Of a stretch of 64,000 nucleotides of DNA, positions 16,568-23,893 are shown piece by piece; positions within the stretch are counted from its first letter, which is position 1; every line of letters begins with the position of its first letter. Position numbers and translations under genes: made by a program. Location of the stretch: contig JACPJW010000002.1 of the NCBI GenBank assembly GCA_016187335.1, forward strand, positions 32,510-96,509, read 5' to 3'. The notes under the pieces are model-generated. The model had not been told where the DNA came from. It searched no databases and saw only the letters and a list, made by a program, of their open reading frames with translations. The stretch comes from Candidatus Aenigmatarchaeota archaeon. GTDB lineage: Archaea > Aenigmatarchaeota > Aenigmatarchaeia > GW2011-AR5.

Positions 16568-17623
16568 ATGGTTCTCGAGGTTATAAAAGCTGTTCCTTAC
16601 GGAGATTGGATTCTTGCAGCGGCGATAGTGGCTGTTTTTGTTGTCGCATCAAAGCTATTTGTGATATTTCTTGAGCGTGTAGTGCTCCGCATCACTTCAA
16701 AGACAAAAACGGCATTGGACGACGCGATATTGAAAGCCGTGAAGAAGCCCCTGTACATCGGGATAATTCTTGCCGGCGTTTTTCTTGCCATCGATTCGCT
16801 AAATTATGTCGATATTTATCTGGACGCCATAAAGGCGGGGTTCACCGTCATATGGGTACTTCTCGGCGCGTACACAGCAAGCAGGGTGCTAAAAGCTTTC
16901 TTCTCTTGGTACGCTACGGAAATAGCGCAAAAAACCAAAACGAAATTAGACGAAACAATGATGCCCATAATAAGGAAGATATTGAACGTGTTCATCTACG
17001 CCATTGCCTTGATGATAATACTCAAAGGTTTCGGCGTAGAGATCACGCCATTAGTCGCAGGTCTCGGCATAGGCGGCTTGGCCATTGCGCTCGCCCTGCA
17101 GGATTCTTTGGCGAACCTGTTTTCAGGCGCGTTCATGGTCTCGGACAAGATAATAAAAGCCGGGGATTTCATAGAGCTCGAGGGCGGGATTAAGGGCTTT
17201 GTCGAAGAAATAGGCTGGAGAACCACAAAGGTAAGGACGCTCCCCAACAACCTTGTCATAATACCAAACTCAAAAATTGCAAACAGTACTATAACAGACT
17301 ACAGTGCTCCGATAGAGGAGATGTCTGTTGTAGTTCCAGTGGGGGTCGCCTACGATTCCGATTTAGGAAAGGTGGAAAAGATGACTATAGAGGTTGCAAA
17401 AGACACATTAAAAAATGTTGCGGGCGGCAAGAAGGATTTCGAGCCTTTCATACGCTACAATGCATTCGGCGATTCCAACATAAACTTTTCTGTTATACTG
17501 AGGGTGGAGAAGTTTGTCGACCAGTACCTTGTGGTGCACGAATTCATAAAGGCCCTGAAGAAGAGATACGACGAGGAGGAAATAGAGATATCGTTCCCTG
17601 TGAGGAAGATTGTGCAAAAGTAG
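16568..17623 (+). CDS. mscS: MscS-family mechanosensitive channel
   Basis: A 351-residue channel that opens under membrane tension to release solutes on osmotic downshift. Four membrane segments precede the pore helix, recognised by the Gly/Ala pattern LGIGGLAIALALQDSLANL. The MscS beta domain follows (GDFIELEGGIKGFVEEIGWR, then RTLPNNLVIIPNSKIANS), then the alpha/beta C-terminal vestibule ending in EEIEISFPVRKI. It is longer than E. coli MscS because of an additional N-terminal helix. Trehalose synthase, which makes a compatible solute, lies next to it in convergent orientation. Confidence 0.94.
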   Translation: MVLEVIKAVPYGDWILAAAIVAVFVVASKLFVIFLERVVLRITSKTKTALDDAILKAVKKPLYIGIILAGVFLAIDSLNYVDIYLDAIKAGFTVIWVLLGAYTASRVLKAFFSWYATEIAQKTKTKLDETMMPIIRKILNVFIYAIALMIILKGFGVEITPLVAGLGIGGLAIALALQDSLANLFSGAFMVSDKIIKAGDFIELEGGIKGFVEEIGWRTTKVRTLPNNLVIIPNSKIANSTITDYSAPIEEMSVVVPVGVAYDSDLGKVEKMTIEVAKDTLKNVAGGKKDFEPFIRYNAFGDSNINFSVILRVEKFVDQYLVVHEFIKALKKRYDEEEIEISFPVRKIVQK

Positions 17624-17708
17624 AGTTTGTTTAAGTTATTTCTCTTTTTAGTATTACGCAAAGCGTCCGCTTCAATCTCAGTCCGCAAAACCTCGGCTTG
17701 ACTTCTTT

Positions 17709-19364
17709 CTACACACTTGTGTTTTTCCTGAGCTCGAACCACATGAAGCGGTGGCCGGTCAGCGTAAAGGAGTAAGGCTCTTTCTTAATAGCTGGAAAAT
17801 TGGTGTTGCCGAACATCTCAACCGGAATCATGCCGGCGTATTGGCCAAGATTTAGCTCAAAATACTGAGCGTGCCTTGACAGGTTAAAGATGCATAAAAT
17901 TCTTTCATCATCGTATTCTCTTATGAACGCCAGTATTTTTGTGTTGGAAGGCTTCAGGATTTCTATATAGCCCCTACCAAATGCTTTTTTTTGCTTGCGG
18001 ATTCCGATGACATTTTTCATCCAGTTCAGAAGCGAGTAAGGAAGCCTTTTTTCGGCGTACACATTTATTGCTTCATAATGATAATTTGGGTTTGTGATAA
18101 CAGGCAAATAAAGCTGTTCTGAGTCGGCGGAAGAGAACCCTGCATTCTTGTCAGGTGACCACTGCATGGGAGTTCTGACGCCATTGCGGTCTCCCAGAAA
18201 GATGTTGTCACCCATGCCAAGCTCGTCGCCGTAATAAATTAATGGACTTCCAGGCAGGGAAAACAACAAGCCATAAAGCAGCTCAATTCTAAGGCGGTCG
18301 TTGTCAGCCAGCGGCGCAAGCCTTCTTCTGATGCCGAGGTTGAACCGCATCTTTGGGTGCTTTGCGTATTCGCGCCACATTACGTCCCTTTCCTCGTCGT
18401 TAGTCATCTCTAATGTGAGTTCATCGTGGTTTCTTAGAAATATGGCCCACTGGCAGGCTTCCGGTATGCTCTTTGTCTGGTTAATGATATCCGCTACGGG
18501 CTGATAGTGCTCTTTTGCAAGAGCAATAAATATCCTTGGCATGAGCGGAAAGTTAAACAGCATATGAAATTCGTCGCCGTTGCCGAAATAAGAAATGGCT
18601 TCCGTGGGCCATTGGTTTACCTCTGCAAGAAGTATTCTACCAGGATATTCCTCATCAAGCATTTTCCGGCCTTCTCTGAAGAATAAGTGCGTTTCAGGCA
18701 GGTTTTCGCTGCTTGTGCCGTCCCTGTCAAAAATGTAAGGCACTGCATCACACCTGAACCCGTCAATTCCCGTATCAAGCCAGAAGCGCATCACATTTTT
18801 CATCTCTTCCCTTACTTCCGGATTATCGTAGTTCAGGTCAGGCTGGTAACCATAGAATCTGTGCCAGTAATACGCCTTGGCTTCGTCGTCCCACGCCCAG
18901 TTGGACTTTTCCGTATCGCTAAAAATAATCCTTGCCGAAATGTTCTTTTTGTTGGTGTCAGACCAGATGAACCAGCTCTTTTTCTGCGACTCTGGATGGC
19001 TGCGCGCTTCTTTGAACCACGAATGCTCACTCGATACGTGATTGAAGACAAGGTCTACAATTACTTTGATCCCTCTCTTGTGAGCCTCGTGGACAAACAC
19101 TCTGAAGTCTTCTATTGTGCCAAGATCGGGATGGATGCTGTAGAAGTCGGAAACGTCATAGCCGTCATCCTTGAGCGGGGATGGGTAGAACGGGAGTAGC
19201 CATATGCAATCTACATCCAGCCACTGGAGATAGTCCAGCTTCGTAGTAAGCCCTTTGAAATCCCCTACGCCATCACCATTGCTGTCACAAAATGTTCTTA
19301 CATGCAGCTCGTAGAATACAACATCCTTGTACCAAAAGTTGTCGCTTTTGTTGCCGGCTTCCAT
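17709..19364 (-). CDS. treS: Trehalose synthase (maltose alpha-D-glucosyltransferase)
   Basis: A GH13 enzyme interconverting maltose and trehalose. The 551-residue length and block order match TreS: VFYELHVRTFCDSNGDGVGD, then YPSPLKDDGYDVSD, then DGFRCDAVPY with nucleophile D206, then LLAEVNQWP with acid/base E248, then LRNHDELTLEM with D314. The TreS-specific ENLPETH and FPLMPRIF segments separate it from ordinary alpha-amylases. There is no signal peptide, so it acts in the cytosol. No maltokinase domain is fused and none lies in the window. It may supply trehalose as osmolyte or reserve. Confidence 0.92.
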   Translation of the reverse strand: MEAGNKSDNFWYKDVVFYELHVRTFCDSNGDGVGDFKGLTTKLDYLQWLDVDCIWLLPFYPSPLKDDGYDVSDFYSIHPDLGTIEDFRVFVHEAHKRGIKVIVDLVFNHVSSEHSWFKEARSHPESQKKSWFIWSDTNKKNISARIIFSDTEKSNWAWDDEAKAYYWHRFYGYQPDLNYDNPEVREEMKNVMRFWLDTGIDGFRCDAVPYIFDRDGTSSENLPETHLFFREGRKMLDEEYPGRILLAEVNQWPTEAISYFGNGDEFHMLFNFPLMPRIFIALAKEHYQPVADIINQTKSIPEACQWAIFLRNHDELTLEMTNDEERDVMWREYAKHPKMRFNLGIRRRLAPLADNDRLRIELLYGLLFSLPGSPLIYYGDELGMGDNIFLGDRNGVRTPMQWSPDKNAGFSSADSEQLYLPVITNPNYHYEAINVYAEKRLPYSLLNWMKNVIGIRKQKKAFGRGYIEILKPSNTKILAFIREYDDERILCIFNLSRHAQYFELNLGQYAGMIPVEMFGNTNFPAIKKEPYSFTLTGHRFMWFELRKNTSV

Positions 19365-19462
19365 GAATTACATACATCAGCTTGTTGCTTAAGAAGTTAA
19401 TGCTACTGTATGAGGATAGAATTATTTATGACCTTCCACATGCGCCTACACTTCTTCTGTTT

Positions 19463-19858
19463 TTAACCCTTTTGACTATCCTTTTCCTCTACTATCACCG
19501 CGTTGACGACGCCGTGCTGCCCGGGCCTTGAAGTTACCCTGGCTTTGCCAAGCTCCGTCTGCACGACTGCTCCCTTTGTTATGATATTGCGCCTCACGAA
19601 CTGGGAATCCGCCTTGTTTTCAACAACGCTCGTTATCTTCACTTTTTGCGCCTTGCCTTTAACAACGATATTAGCAACATTGGAACTCAGCGCCATGATT
19701 TTCTCGTTGCCTCCCATGGAGCGGATTTTCCTTTTCTTGTATTCTCCTACGTGGGCAGGGACGAAATCGCGGCCGCGCTGGTACCGCTTTTTCTTTGCGT
19801 GCCTTTTCAGCAGGCCGCCTGTTTTCTTCCTGTTGCTTCTTAATTGCCATTGCGTCAT
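19463..19858 (-). CDS. rps8e: Small ribosomal subunit protein S8e (eS8)
   Basis: A 131-residue ribosomal protein of the archaeal/eukaryotic S8e family. It shows QLRSNRKKTGGLLK near the start, EYKKRKIRSMGGNEKIMAL in the middle, and the diagnostic FVRRNIITKGAVVQTELG and TSRPGQHGVVNAV at the end. GAGGTTTTCAAA before the ATG acts as SD. It is monocistronic here and convergent with trehalose synthase. Confidence 0.96.
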   Translation of the reverse strand: MTQWQLRSNRKKTGGLLKRHAKKKRYQRGRDFVPAHVGEYKKRKIRSMGGNEKIMALSSNVANIVVKGKAQKVKITSVVENKADSQFVRRNIITKGAVVQTELGKARVTSRPGQHGVVNAVIVEEKDSQKG

Positions 19859-20072
19859 TTTGAAAACCTCTGTTTTTCGAAAGAAGTGTCATTCTAATGA
19901 ACACTTCATGATTAATCACTCCTGTCAAAACGGAGCGGAAAGTTGTTTCAGAAAAGATCCGGGCTTTTCTTTCCGTTTTTGATATAGAGTCGTCTCCATG
20001 TCTTTCTTTCGCAAACTTATTTAAACATACTTACATCTATAAACGTATCTTTTATGGAGGTTTTAGGATTTT

Positions 20073-20300
20073 ATGGAAAGACCGATAGACGTTCTTAACA
20101 ACGCGAAAGGCAAGAGGGTTCTGATAAAGCTGAAGAAAGGAACGGAAATCTCAGGCATCCTGCATGCAATGGACCTGCATCTCAACATGTGGCTTGAGGA
20201 CGCCGAGCAGGTAAGCGAGGAAAAGAAAGTGAAGCTGGGGACCCTTCTGGTGCGCGGAGACAACATAATTTATGTTTCTCCGGCCGAGAAAGCGGATTAA
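20073..20300 (+). CDS. Archaeal Sm-like (LSm) RNA-binding protein
   Basis: A 75-residue LSm protein that forms a ring and binds U-rich RNA, with roles in RNA metabolism. Both Sm motifs are visible: Sm1 (IKLKKGTEISGILHAMDLHL) and Sm2 (LLVRGDNIIYV). GGAGG at 20056-20060 acts as SD, and a TATA-like ACTTATTTAAA lies near 20015. In many archaea LSm is followed by L37e, as seen here, which supports both calls. Confidence 0.95.
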   Translation: MERPIDVLNNAKGKRVLIKLKKGTEISGILHAMDLHLNMWLEDAEQVSEEKKVKLGTLLVRGDNIIYVSPAEKAD

Positions 20301-20409
20301 GAAAAACGAAAAGACAAAGCCGTTTGATTGAAAGACGAAACCTGAGTCTTTGTTTCCGCTTTAGTGAAAGGGAAATGCACGCTCACATGCAGTTTTCAGA
20401 GTGATAAAA

Positions 20410-20655
20410 ATGAAAGGCACGCGCAGCTTCGGCAAGCACAACAAGATTGTTCACATACGATGCCGAAGGTGCGGCCGCCATTCCTTCCACGAGCGCCTCG
20501 GCAAGTGCAGCGCGTGCGGATACCCGCGGGCAAAGATAAGAAAGGAAGCATGGCGCTGGAAGCCTGTGAACCGCGCAGCCCGCCGCTTCATTAAGCCGAA
20601 GCACCAGAAGCCGAAGACGAAATACATTGGCAGGCAGACAGCGAAGATAAGATAA
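20410..20655 (+). CDS. rpl37e: Large ribosomal subunit protein L37e (eL37)
   Basis: An 81-residue zinc-binding ribosomal protein. It shows the usual KGTRSFGKHNKIVHIRCRRC start, C-R-R-C and C-S-A-C pairs forming the zinc ribbon, and a basic tail. The frame opens at GTG 20401, but GTGATAAAA just before ATG 20410 is the ribosome site and ATG gives the family N-terminus. It is in one operon with LSm upstream and a zinc ribbon gene 2 nt downstream. Confidence 0.95.
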   Translation: MKGTRSFGKHNKIVHIRCRRCGRHSFHERLGKCSACGYPRAKIRKEAWRWKPVNRAARRFIKPKHQKPKTKYIGRQTAKIR

Positions 20656-20657
20656 AT

Positions 20658-20852
20658 ATGCCAAAACTGTCCAGGATCGACAAGCTTGTTCTGAAGGCAG
20701 GAAAGCAGAGGAAGAAAGCGGGAAGATTCTGTCCCGTCTGCAAGGGCACTGACGTTGTGCTTGACGCAAGGATGGAAATGATCTGGTATCGGTGCCGTAA
20801 ATGCTCACACAGCGCCGCGTCGTTCCCGGAGAAAGCCGTTAATTTTGGTTAA
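20658..20852 (+). CDS. Small basic zinc-ribbon protein after L37e
   Basis: A 64-residue basic protein: the N-terminal half is Lys-rich (RIDKLVLKAGKQRKKAGR) and the C-terminal half is a zinc ribbon (CPVC, then RCRKC). Size, charge and position directly after L37e suggest a ribosome- or RNA-associated protein, but I recognise no named family. Its stop codon lies inside a palindrome that probably ends the operon. Confidence 0.75.
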   Translation: MPKLSRIDKLVLKAGKQRKKAGRFCPVCKGTDVVLDARMEMIWYRCRKCSHSAASFPEKAVNFG

Positions 20853-20871
20853 ACTTTTTGGAAAAGTTTAA
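20849..20871. terminator. Palindrome at the end of the LSm-L37e operon
   Basis: TTAAACTTTT and AAAAGTTTAA are perfectly complementary around a 3-nt centre. The palindrome overlaps the stop codon of the zinc-ribbon gene, so it may act as terminator or mRNA-end hairpin. It shares its CTTTT/AAAAG core with two other hairpins downstream. Confidence 0.5.
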
Positions 20872-20900
20872 TTTATAAGCCGGCGCGACAAGGGATAATC

Positions 20901-21086
20901 ATGAACCCGTCAACCCTGGAGAAATTAAGCGCCCTGTCGTTCCTGCTTATCGGCATTTCTTTGCTTTTGTTCGCCATGACGCTGGTAGGCGTAAACACGC
21001 AGTTTTTGGGGATTGCAATGGTCGTTTCGGGCATAGTTGCTGTCATAACAGGCGCGTTTTTGTGGCTTGACAGCAGGAAGCAGTAG
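20901..21086 (+). CDS. Small protein with two membrane helices
   Basis: A 61-residue protein made almost only of two hydrophobic helices (ALSFLLIGISLLLFAMTLVG and FLGIAMVVSGIVAVITGAFLW) joined by a short loop, with a basic end (DSRKQ). Function unknown. ATTTATAAG at 20871-20879 lies about 25 nt before the ATG as a TATA box. Confidence 0.65.
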   Translation: MNPSTLEKLSALSFLLIGISLLLFAMTLVGVNTQFLGIAMVVSGIVAVITGAFLWLDSRKQ

Positions 21087-21092
21087 ACCCTT

Positions 21093-21115
21093 TGCAACTT
21101 TTCAGAAAAGTTGCA
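21093..21115. repeat. Near-perfect 23-bp palindrome
   Basis: TGCAACTTTTC and GAAAAGTTGCA are complementary around one central A. It follows the two-helix membrane gene by 6 nt and may be its terminator. The sequence just before and within it (ACCCTTTGCA, then CTTTT...AGAAAA) recurs inside the D-loop intron of the tRNA 150 bp downstream. Confidence 0.55.
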
Positions 21116-21192
21116 TCAAAATGGAGAAAGCGTCTGCGGAAAGAAAATACATTAAAAATCATGTACGGAAACTTCGTTTTCTGGGCAAAGAA

Positions 21193-21202
21193 CATTTAAA
21201 AG
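21193..21202 (+). promoter_or_regulatory. TATA box for tRNA-Lys
   Basis: CATTTAAAAG lies 25-34 nt before the first base of the tRNA. Confidence 0.5.
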
Positions 21203-21226
21203 ATATTACACTGATTATTTCTGCAC

Positions 21227-21426
21227 GGGCCTGTAGCTCAGATGACCCTTTGCACCCTTTTTAGAAAAAAGCGTGCACGGAAAAGGGAGGGTCAGAGAAA
21301 CCTGGTAGAGTAGCGGCCTCTTAATATGGCGAAAGCCTTTAAGGGAAAGGAGTTAACCTAAGAGGAAAACCGTAGGTTGTCTCTCTGGTAAGCCGCCTGT
21401 CGCGGGTTCGAATCCCGTCGGGCCCA
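21227..21426 (+). tRNA. tRNA-Lys(CTT) with two introns
   Basis: Joining 21227-21241, 21301-21323 and 21391-21426 gives a perfect 74-nt cloverleaf. The acceptor stem is GGGCCTG/CGGGCCC, the D stem GCTC/GAGT with loop AGCCTGGTA, the anticodon stem GCGGC/GCCGC with loop CTCTTAA (anticodon CTT), and the T arm GCGGG-TTCGAAT-CCCGT with discriminator A. CCA is not encoded. Intron 1 (21242-21300, 59 nt) lies in the D loop. Its ends pair (TGACCC with GGGTCA), and the exon GCTC faces GAGA with bulges AGA and AAC, a near-canonical bulge-helix-bulge splice site. Intron 2 (21324-21390, 67 nt) is at the usual 37/38 site; its exact ends are ambiguous by 1-2 nt and I could not draw a canonical splice motif. 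TTTTT follows at 21431. Confidence 0.9.
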
Positions 21427-21443
21427 TCCCTTTTTATCCCGCC

Positions 21444-21953
21444 ATGACAATGTTTTACATGGGGCTTGTCCGGCTAAGCGATTACCAAGAGTGGATTTCT
21501 CCGCTTCATGAAGCTGAAACCCTTCTTTATTTTGCTTTGCATAAAACCGAAATAGAGCAGACTGCAAACGCCATACTGGCTGAATACCAGACGAACGGCT
21601 TCCACGCCGAAGCTATTCCATGCAGGCGCGTCGGTGTGAAAGGCGACGCGCAATCCTATGAATTCGCCATTTCTGTCAACGGTTTAAAGCCTGACGGTTC
21701 CGAGATTGCGAAGATTGCGGCAGGTATATGCAGGACAAAGAGAATGTCCATAAGGGAAAGGTGGGCCGCAATGAGAATGCCCTACTCTACGGTTGCTGAT
21801 GAAATAGCAAGCAGGCTCACGAGCGAGGTAAGGAACGTGAACACAATTCTCTGGGAAGTGAAGCCGAACAGCAGAAAGAGTTTGCGCCAAAGGATATATA
21901 GCGCTGCCGCACAGTTTTATCATGCAGTCCGCTATACAGCATTTCCTCTTTGA
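21444..21953 (+). CDS. Stand-alone protein resembling the GMP synthase C-terminal domain
   Basis: A 169-residue protein. Residues from about 45 onward resemble the dimerisation domain of GMP synthetase (GuaA C-terminal, PF00958 type). RRVGVKGDAQSYEFAISV corresponds to the family's VGVxGDxRxYxxxxAVR, and RMPYSTVADEIASRLTSEV corresponds to the family's final xxPxxxLxxIxxRITxEI block with the usual VNxVLYD-like end. The ATP-pyrophosphatase domain is absent, so it cannot make GMP alone. The last 25 residues overlap the next gene. The start could also be ATG 21450 or 21459. It may be a regulatory or degenerate paralogue. Confidence 0.55.
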   Translation: MTMFYMGLVRLSDYQEWISPLHEAETLLYFALHKTEIEQTANAILAEYQTNGFHAEAIPCRRVGVKGDAQSYEFAISVNGLKPDGSEIAKIAAGICRTKRMSIRERWAAMRMPYSTVADEIASRLTSEVRNVNTILWEVKPNSRKSLRQRIYSAAAQFYHAVRYTAFPL

Positions 21954-22794
21954 CCTGAAGAAGGAAATAAAAAAATCAGCTGTGCGCAAGGACATTGTTT
22001 CCGTCATCCTCATCGGCAGTGCAGCGCGCGGCGACTGGGTGCGCGGCAAGAGCGACGTGGATTTTTTGGTTGTTGCAAAGTCAGGCAAAGAAAAAAGAAA
22101 GGTCTCGTCTTTTTTCCGGAAGGCTTTGGACAAGCTCAACAAAAAGCATGACCTTCGTCTGGAGGATTCATGCACGGACGAGAAGAAATTCCACAATGCA
22201 ATATTGAATGCTGTTTTGAAATTGGAATCAGGTTTTCTCTTCGGCGTTCCGTTTTACGTGATATCGCAGGAAGATTTTGATTTGGTGAAGAAAAAAATCA
22301 GCGACAGGAAGATATGGTTCATGATGACCTTTGTCGCTTCATTGTCATCGTTCCTGAAAAACATCAAAGAGACGGGAAAGGTTGTTTACGGCGCTGATTT
22401 GGTCAGGGAAATAAAAGAATCGCGCCTTTCGTTTTTTGACCATGTCAAGATATTCCTTGTTCCTTATTACATACTTGCCTTGGGCTTTCTTTCCCTTCAC
22501 GACGGCAAGACAGCAATGAACCACGCTATAAAGGCGTGCCTGCTGGAAGCCGACGATGAATTGCTGTTATTGGAAAGGCACCTGGGCAGCTACGATAAGG
22601 ATGAGCATGCTTACGAAAGAATTTTCTCGCGCCTGCCGTACAACATTGAGCATCTGAAGAAATGCGTGGAGTACAGGAAGAATTTTGCAGGCATTAACCC
22701 GAAATTTTTCGGGACTTTATCATTCCTTTTCCATTCCTTTTTCTTCATTTTAACAAGCCATTTATTTTACCTGCTTAACCTTGTGAAGCGATGA
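21922..22794 (+). CDS. Nucleotidyltransferase-domain protein with C-terminal helical part
   Basis: A 290-residue protein. The N-terminus has the pol-beta type nucleotidyltransferase motif: VILIGSAARGDWVRGKSDVD, with G-S and D-x-D metal-binding residues, followed by FLVV. A helical middle part (HEPN-like in general look, with AMNHAIKACLLEADDELLLL) and a hydrophobic C-terminal helix (SFLFHSFFFILTSHLFYLL) follow, so it may sit at the membrane. The substrate is unknown. It overlaps the upstream gene by 32 nt. Confidence 0.75.
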   Translation: MQSAIQHFLFDLKKEIKKSAVRKDIVSVILIGSAARGDWVRGKSDVDFLVVAKSGKEKRKVSSFFRKALDKLNKKHDLRLEDSCTDEKKFHNAILNAVLKLESGFLFGVPFYVISQEDFDLVKKKISDRKIWFMMTFVASLSSFLKNIKETGKVVYGADLVREIKESRLSFFDHVKIFLVPYYILALGFLSLHDGKTAMNHAIKACLLEADDELLLLERHLGSYDKDEHAYERIFSRLPYNIEHLKKCVEYRKNFAGINPKFFGTLSFLFHSFFFILTSHLFYLLNLVKR

Positions 22795-22847
22795 GAAAAG
22801 TTTATTATCTGCAATAGACAAATTAAATTGCGGTGATAGTGTTTAAA

Positions 22848-23114
22848 ATGAAAATCCCCGTGTCTGCCGAAGGAACCGAATTTGACGTTAAAGTCAGGCA
22901 AACTCATGGGCTGAGCGAGAGGGAATCCCGGGAATTGCTAAGGAATGCTTACGTAAGGGATATAGTTGAAGGATACTCACTCCGGGATCTTGTTTCCATA
23001 TGCGATTACATCGACCGGTTCATGGAACATCCTAATCACATGTACCTTAGAACCAAAATTTTTGGCAGGATAAATGAAATAAGGCTCGAACTAGGCCTTG
23101 TTTCCCTGCATTAG
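22848..23114 (+). CDS. Hypothetical 88-residue protein
   Basis: A soluble protein with beta-like start (MKIPVSAEGTEFDVKVRQ) and helical rest (ERESRELLRNAYVRDIVEGY). No family recognised. GGTGAT at 22832-22837 followed by ATG 22848 is a good ribosome site; GTG 22833 lies within that site and is unlikely. Its 3' end overlaps the convergent Cys-rich gene by 4 nt. Confidence 0.6.
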   Translation: MKIPVSAEGTEFDVKVRQTHGLSERESRELLRNAYVRDIVEGYSLRDLVSICDYIDRFMEHPNHMYLRTKIFGRINEIRLELGLVSLH

Positions 23115-23515
23115 CACACGTCGCACTGCGCGTCAGGGCAGTCCGCTTTGACGCGCGCGCAGCATGATTCCTTGTTCGCGCGGCTGAATTCGTTGCCGCG
23201 GCACGCGTTGCAAAGGCCGGAACACAGGATGTCCTTCGTCTCGACGCAGCATTGCTGGTAAAGGCACGAATAGTCGCCGGCAGTGTCGCCGAAAAGCACC
23301 CTGCACGAGTCCATGAACCCTGTGAAATCGCTCCGCTGCCGCACGGACCAGTCGCACTTTTCTTTCTTGTAATCATCGCACGTGGAATAGAATATCCTGT
23401 TCGCTTCCGTCCTGCTCAGCTGTTCGCCGGACTGCTGGGAAAAGAAAATGTAGAAGGTGGTGAGCAGGAACGCGACGAGCGCAACGGATATTATAACCTT
23501 GAACGGAAGCTCCAT
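23111..23515 (-). CDS. Membrane-anchored Cys-rich small protein
   Basis: A 134-residue protein with one N-terminal membrane helix (VIISVALVAFLLTTFYIFF) and about 14 cysteines in the outside part, including QQCCVE, ESCCAR and a final CDVC. Such spacing indicates several disulfide bonds and an extracytoplasmic location. No family recognised. A TATA-like AATTATTTATCC lies about 25-35 nt upstream on the minus strand. It lies downstream of the giant Cys-rich gene cluster on the same strand and may belong to the same envelope system. Confidence 0.7.
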   Translation of the reverse strand: MELPFKVIISVALVAFLLTTFYIFFSQQSGEQLSRTEANRIFYSTCDDYKKEKCDWSVRQRSDFTGFMDSCRVLFGDTAGDYSCLYQQCCVETKDILCSGLCNACRGNEFSRANKESCCARVKADCPDAQCDVC

Positions 23516-23579
23516 ATGTTATCTATGCAAGGAAGCGGGATAAATAATTATCAAGGCTGAAGCAGCAGTTCTGTTTTTT

Positions 23580-23879
23580 CTAAGCTCCAAGAAAATATAG
23601 TTCCACTAAATGAACTTCATAATGTGCGCTCAGAGGTGTGCCATCATCTAAGTGATGGTCATCCGTAATACGATGGGTACATCCAAGATCGCAATAAGCG
23701 TTAGGGGTTGGATTCGTTCCTCGAACAGCCTTATCAAAATCTCCAGAATACCAAGGGAGCCAGCCGGTCTGCATCTTGCATTCTATTGTTCTTAATGGCG
23801 GTGACCTTCTGAACCTAATTCCATCCGAATCTATCAGAAAATTTCCATCATCTGACAACGTCAGTTGTTTTATCCTCAT
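23580..23879 (-). CDS. Hypothetical 99-residue protein in surface operon
   Basis: A soluble-looking protein (MRIKQLTLSDDGNFLIDSDG at the start, HYEVHLVELYFLGA at the end) with two cysteines in YCDLGC. No family recognised. The start is fixed by a very strong SD, AAAGGAGGAG, ending 6 nt before the ATG; the longer frame that runs back into the upstream gene is not the real one. It follows the 1152-residue protein by 14 nt and must be co-transcribed with it. Confidence 0.65.
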   Translation of the reverse strand: MRIKQLTLSDDGNFLIDSDGIRFRRSPPLRTIECKMQTGWLPWYSGDFDKAVRGTNPTPNAYCDLGCTHRITDDHHLDDGTPLSAHYEVHLVELYFLGA

Positions 23880-23893
23880 TATAGTCTCCTCCT

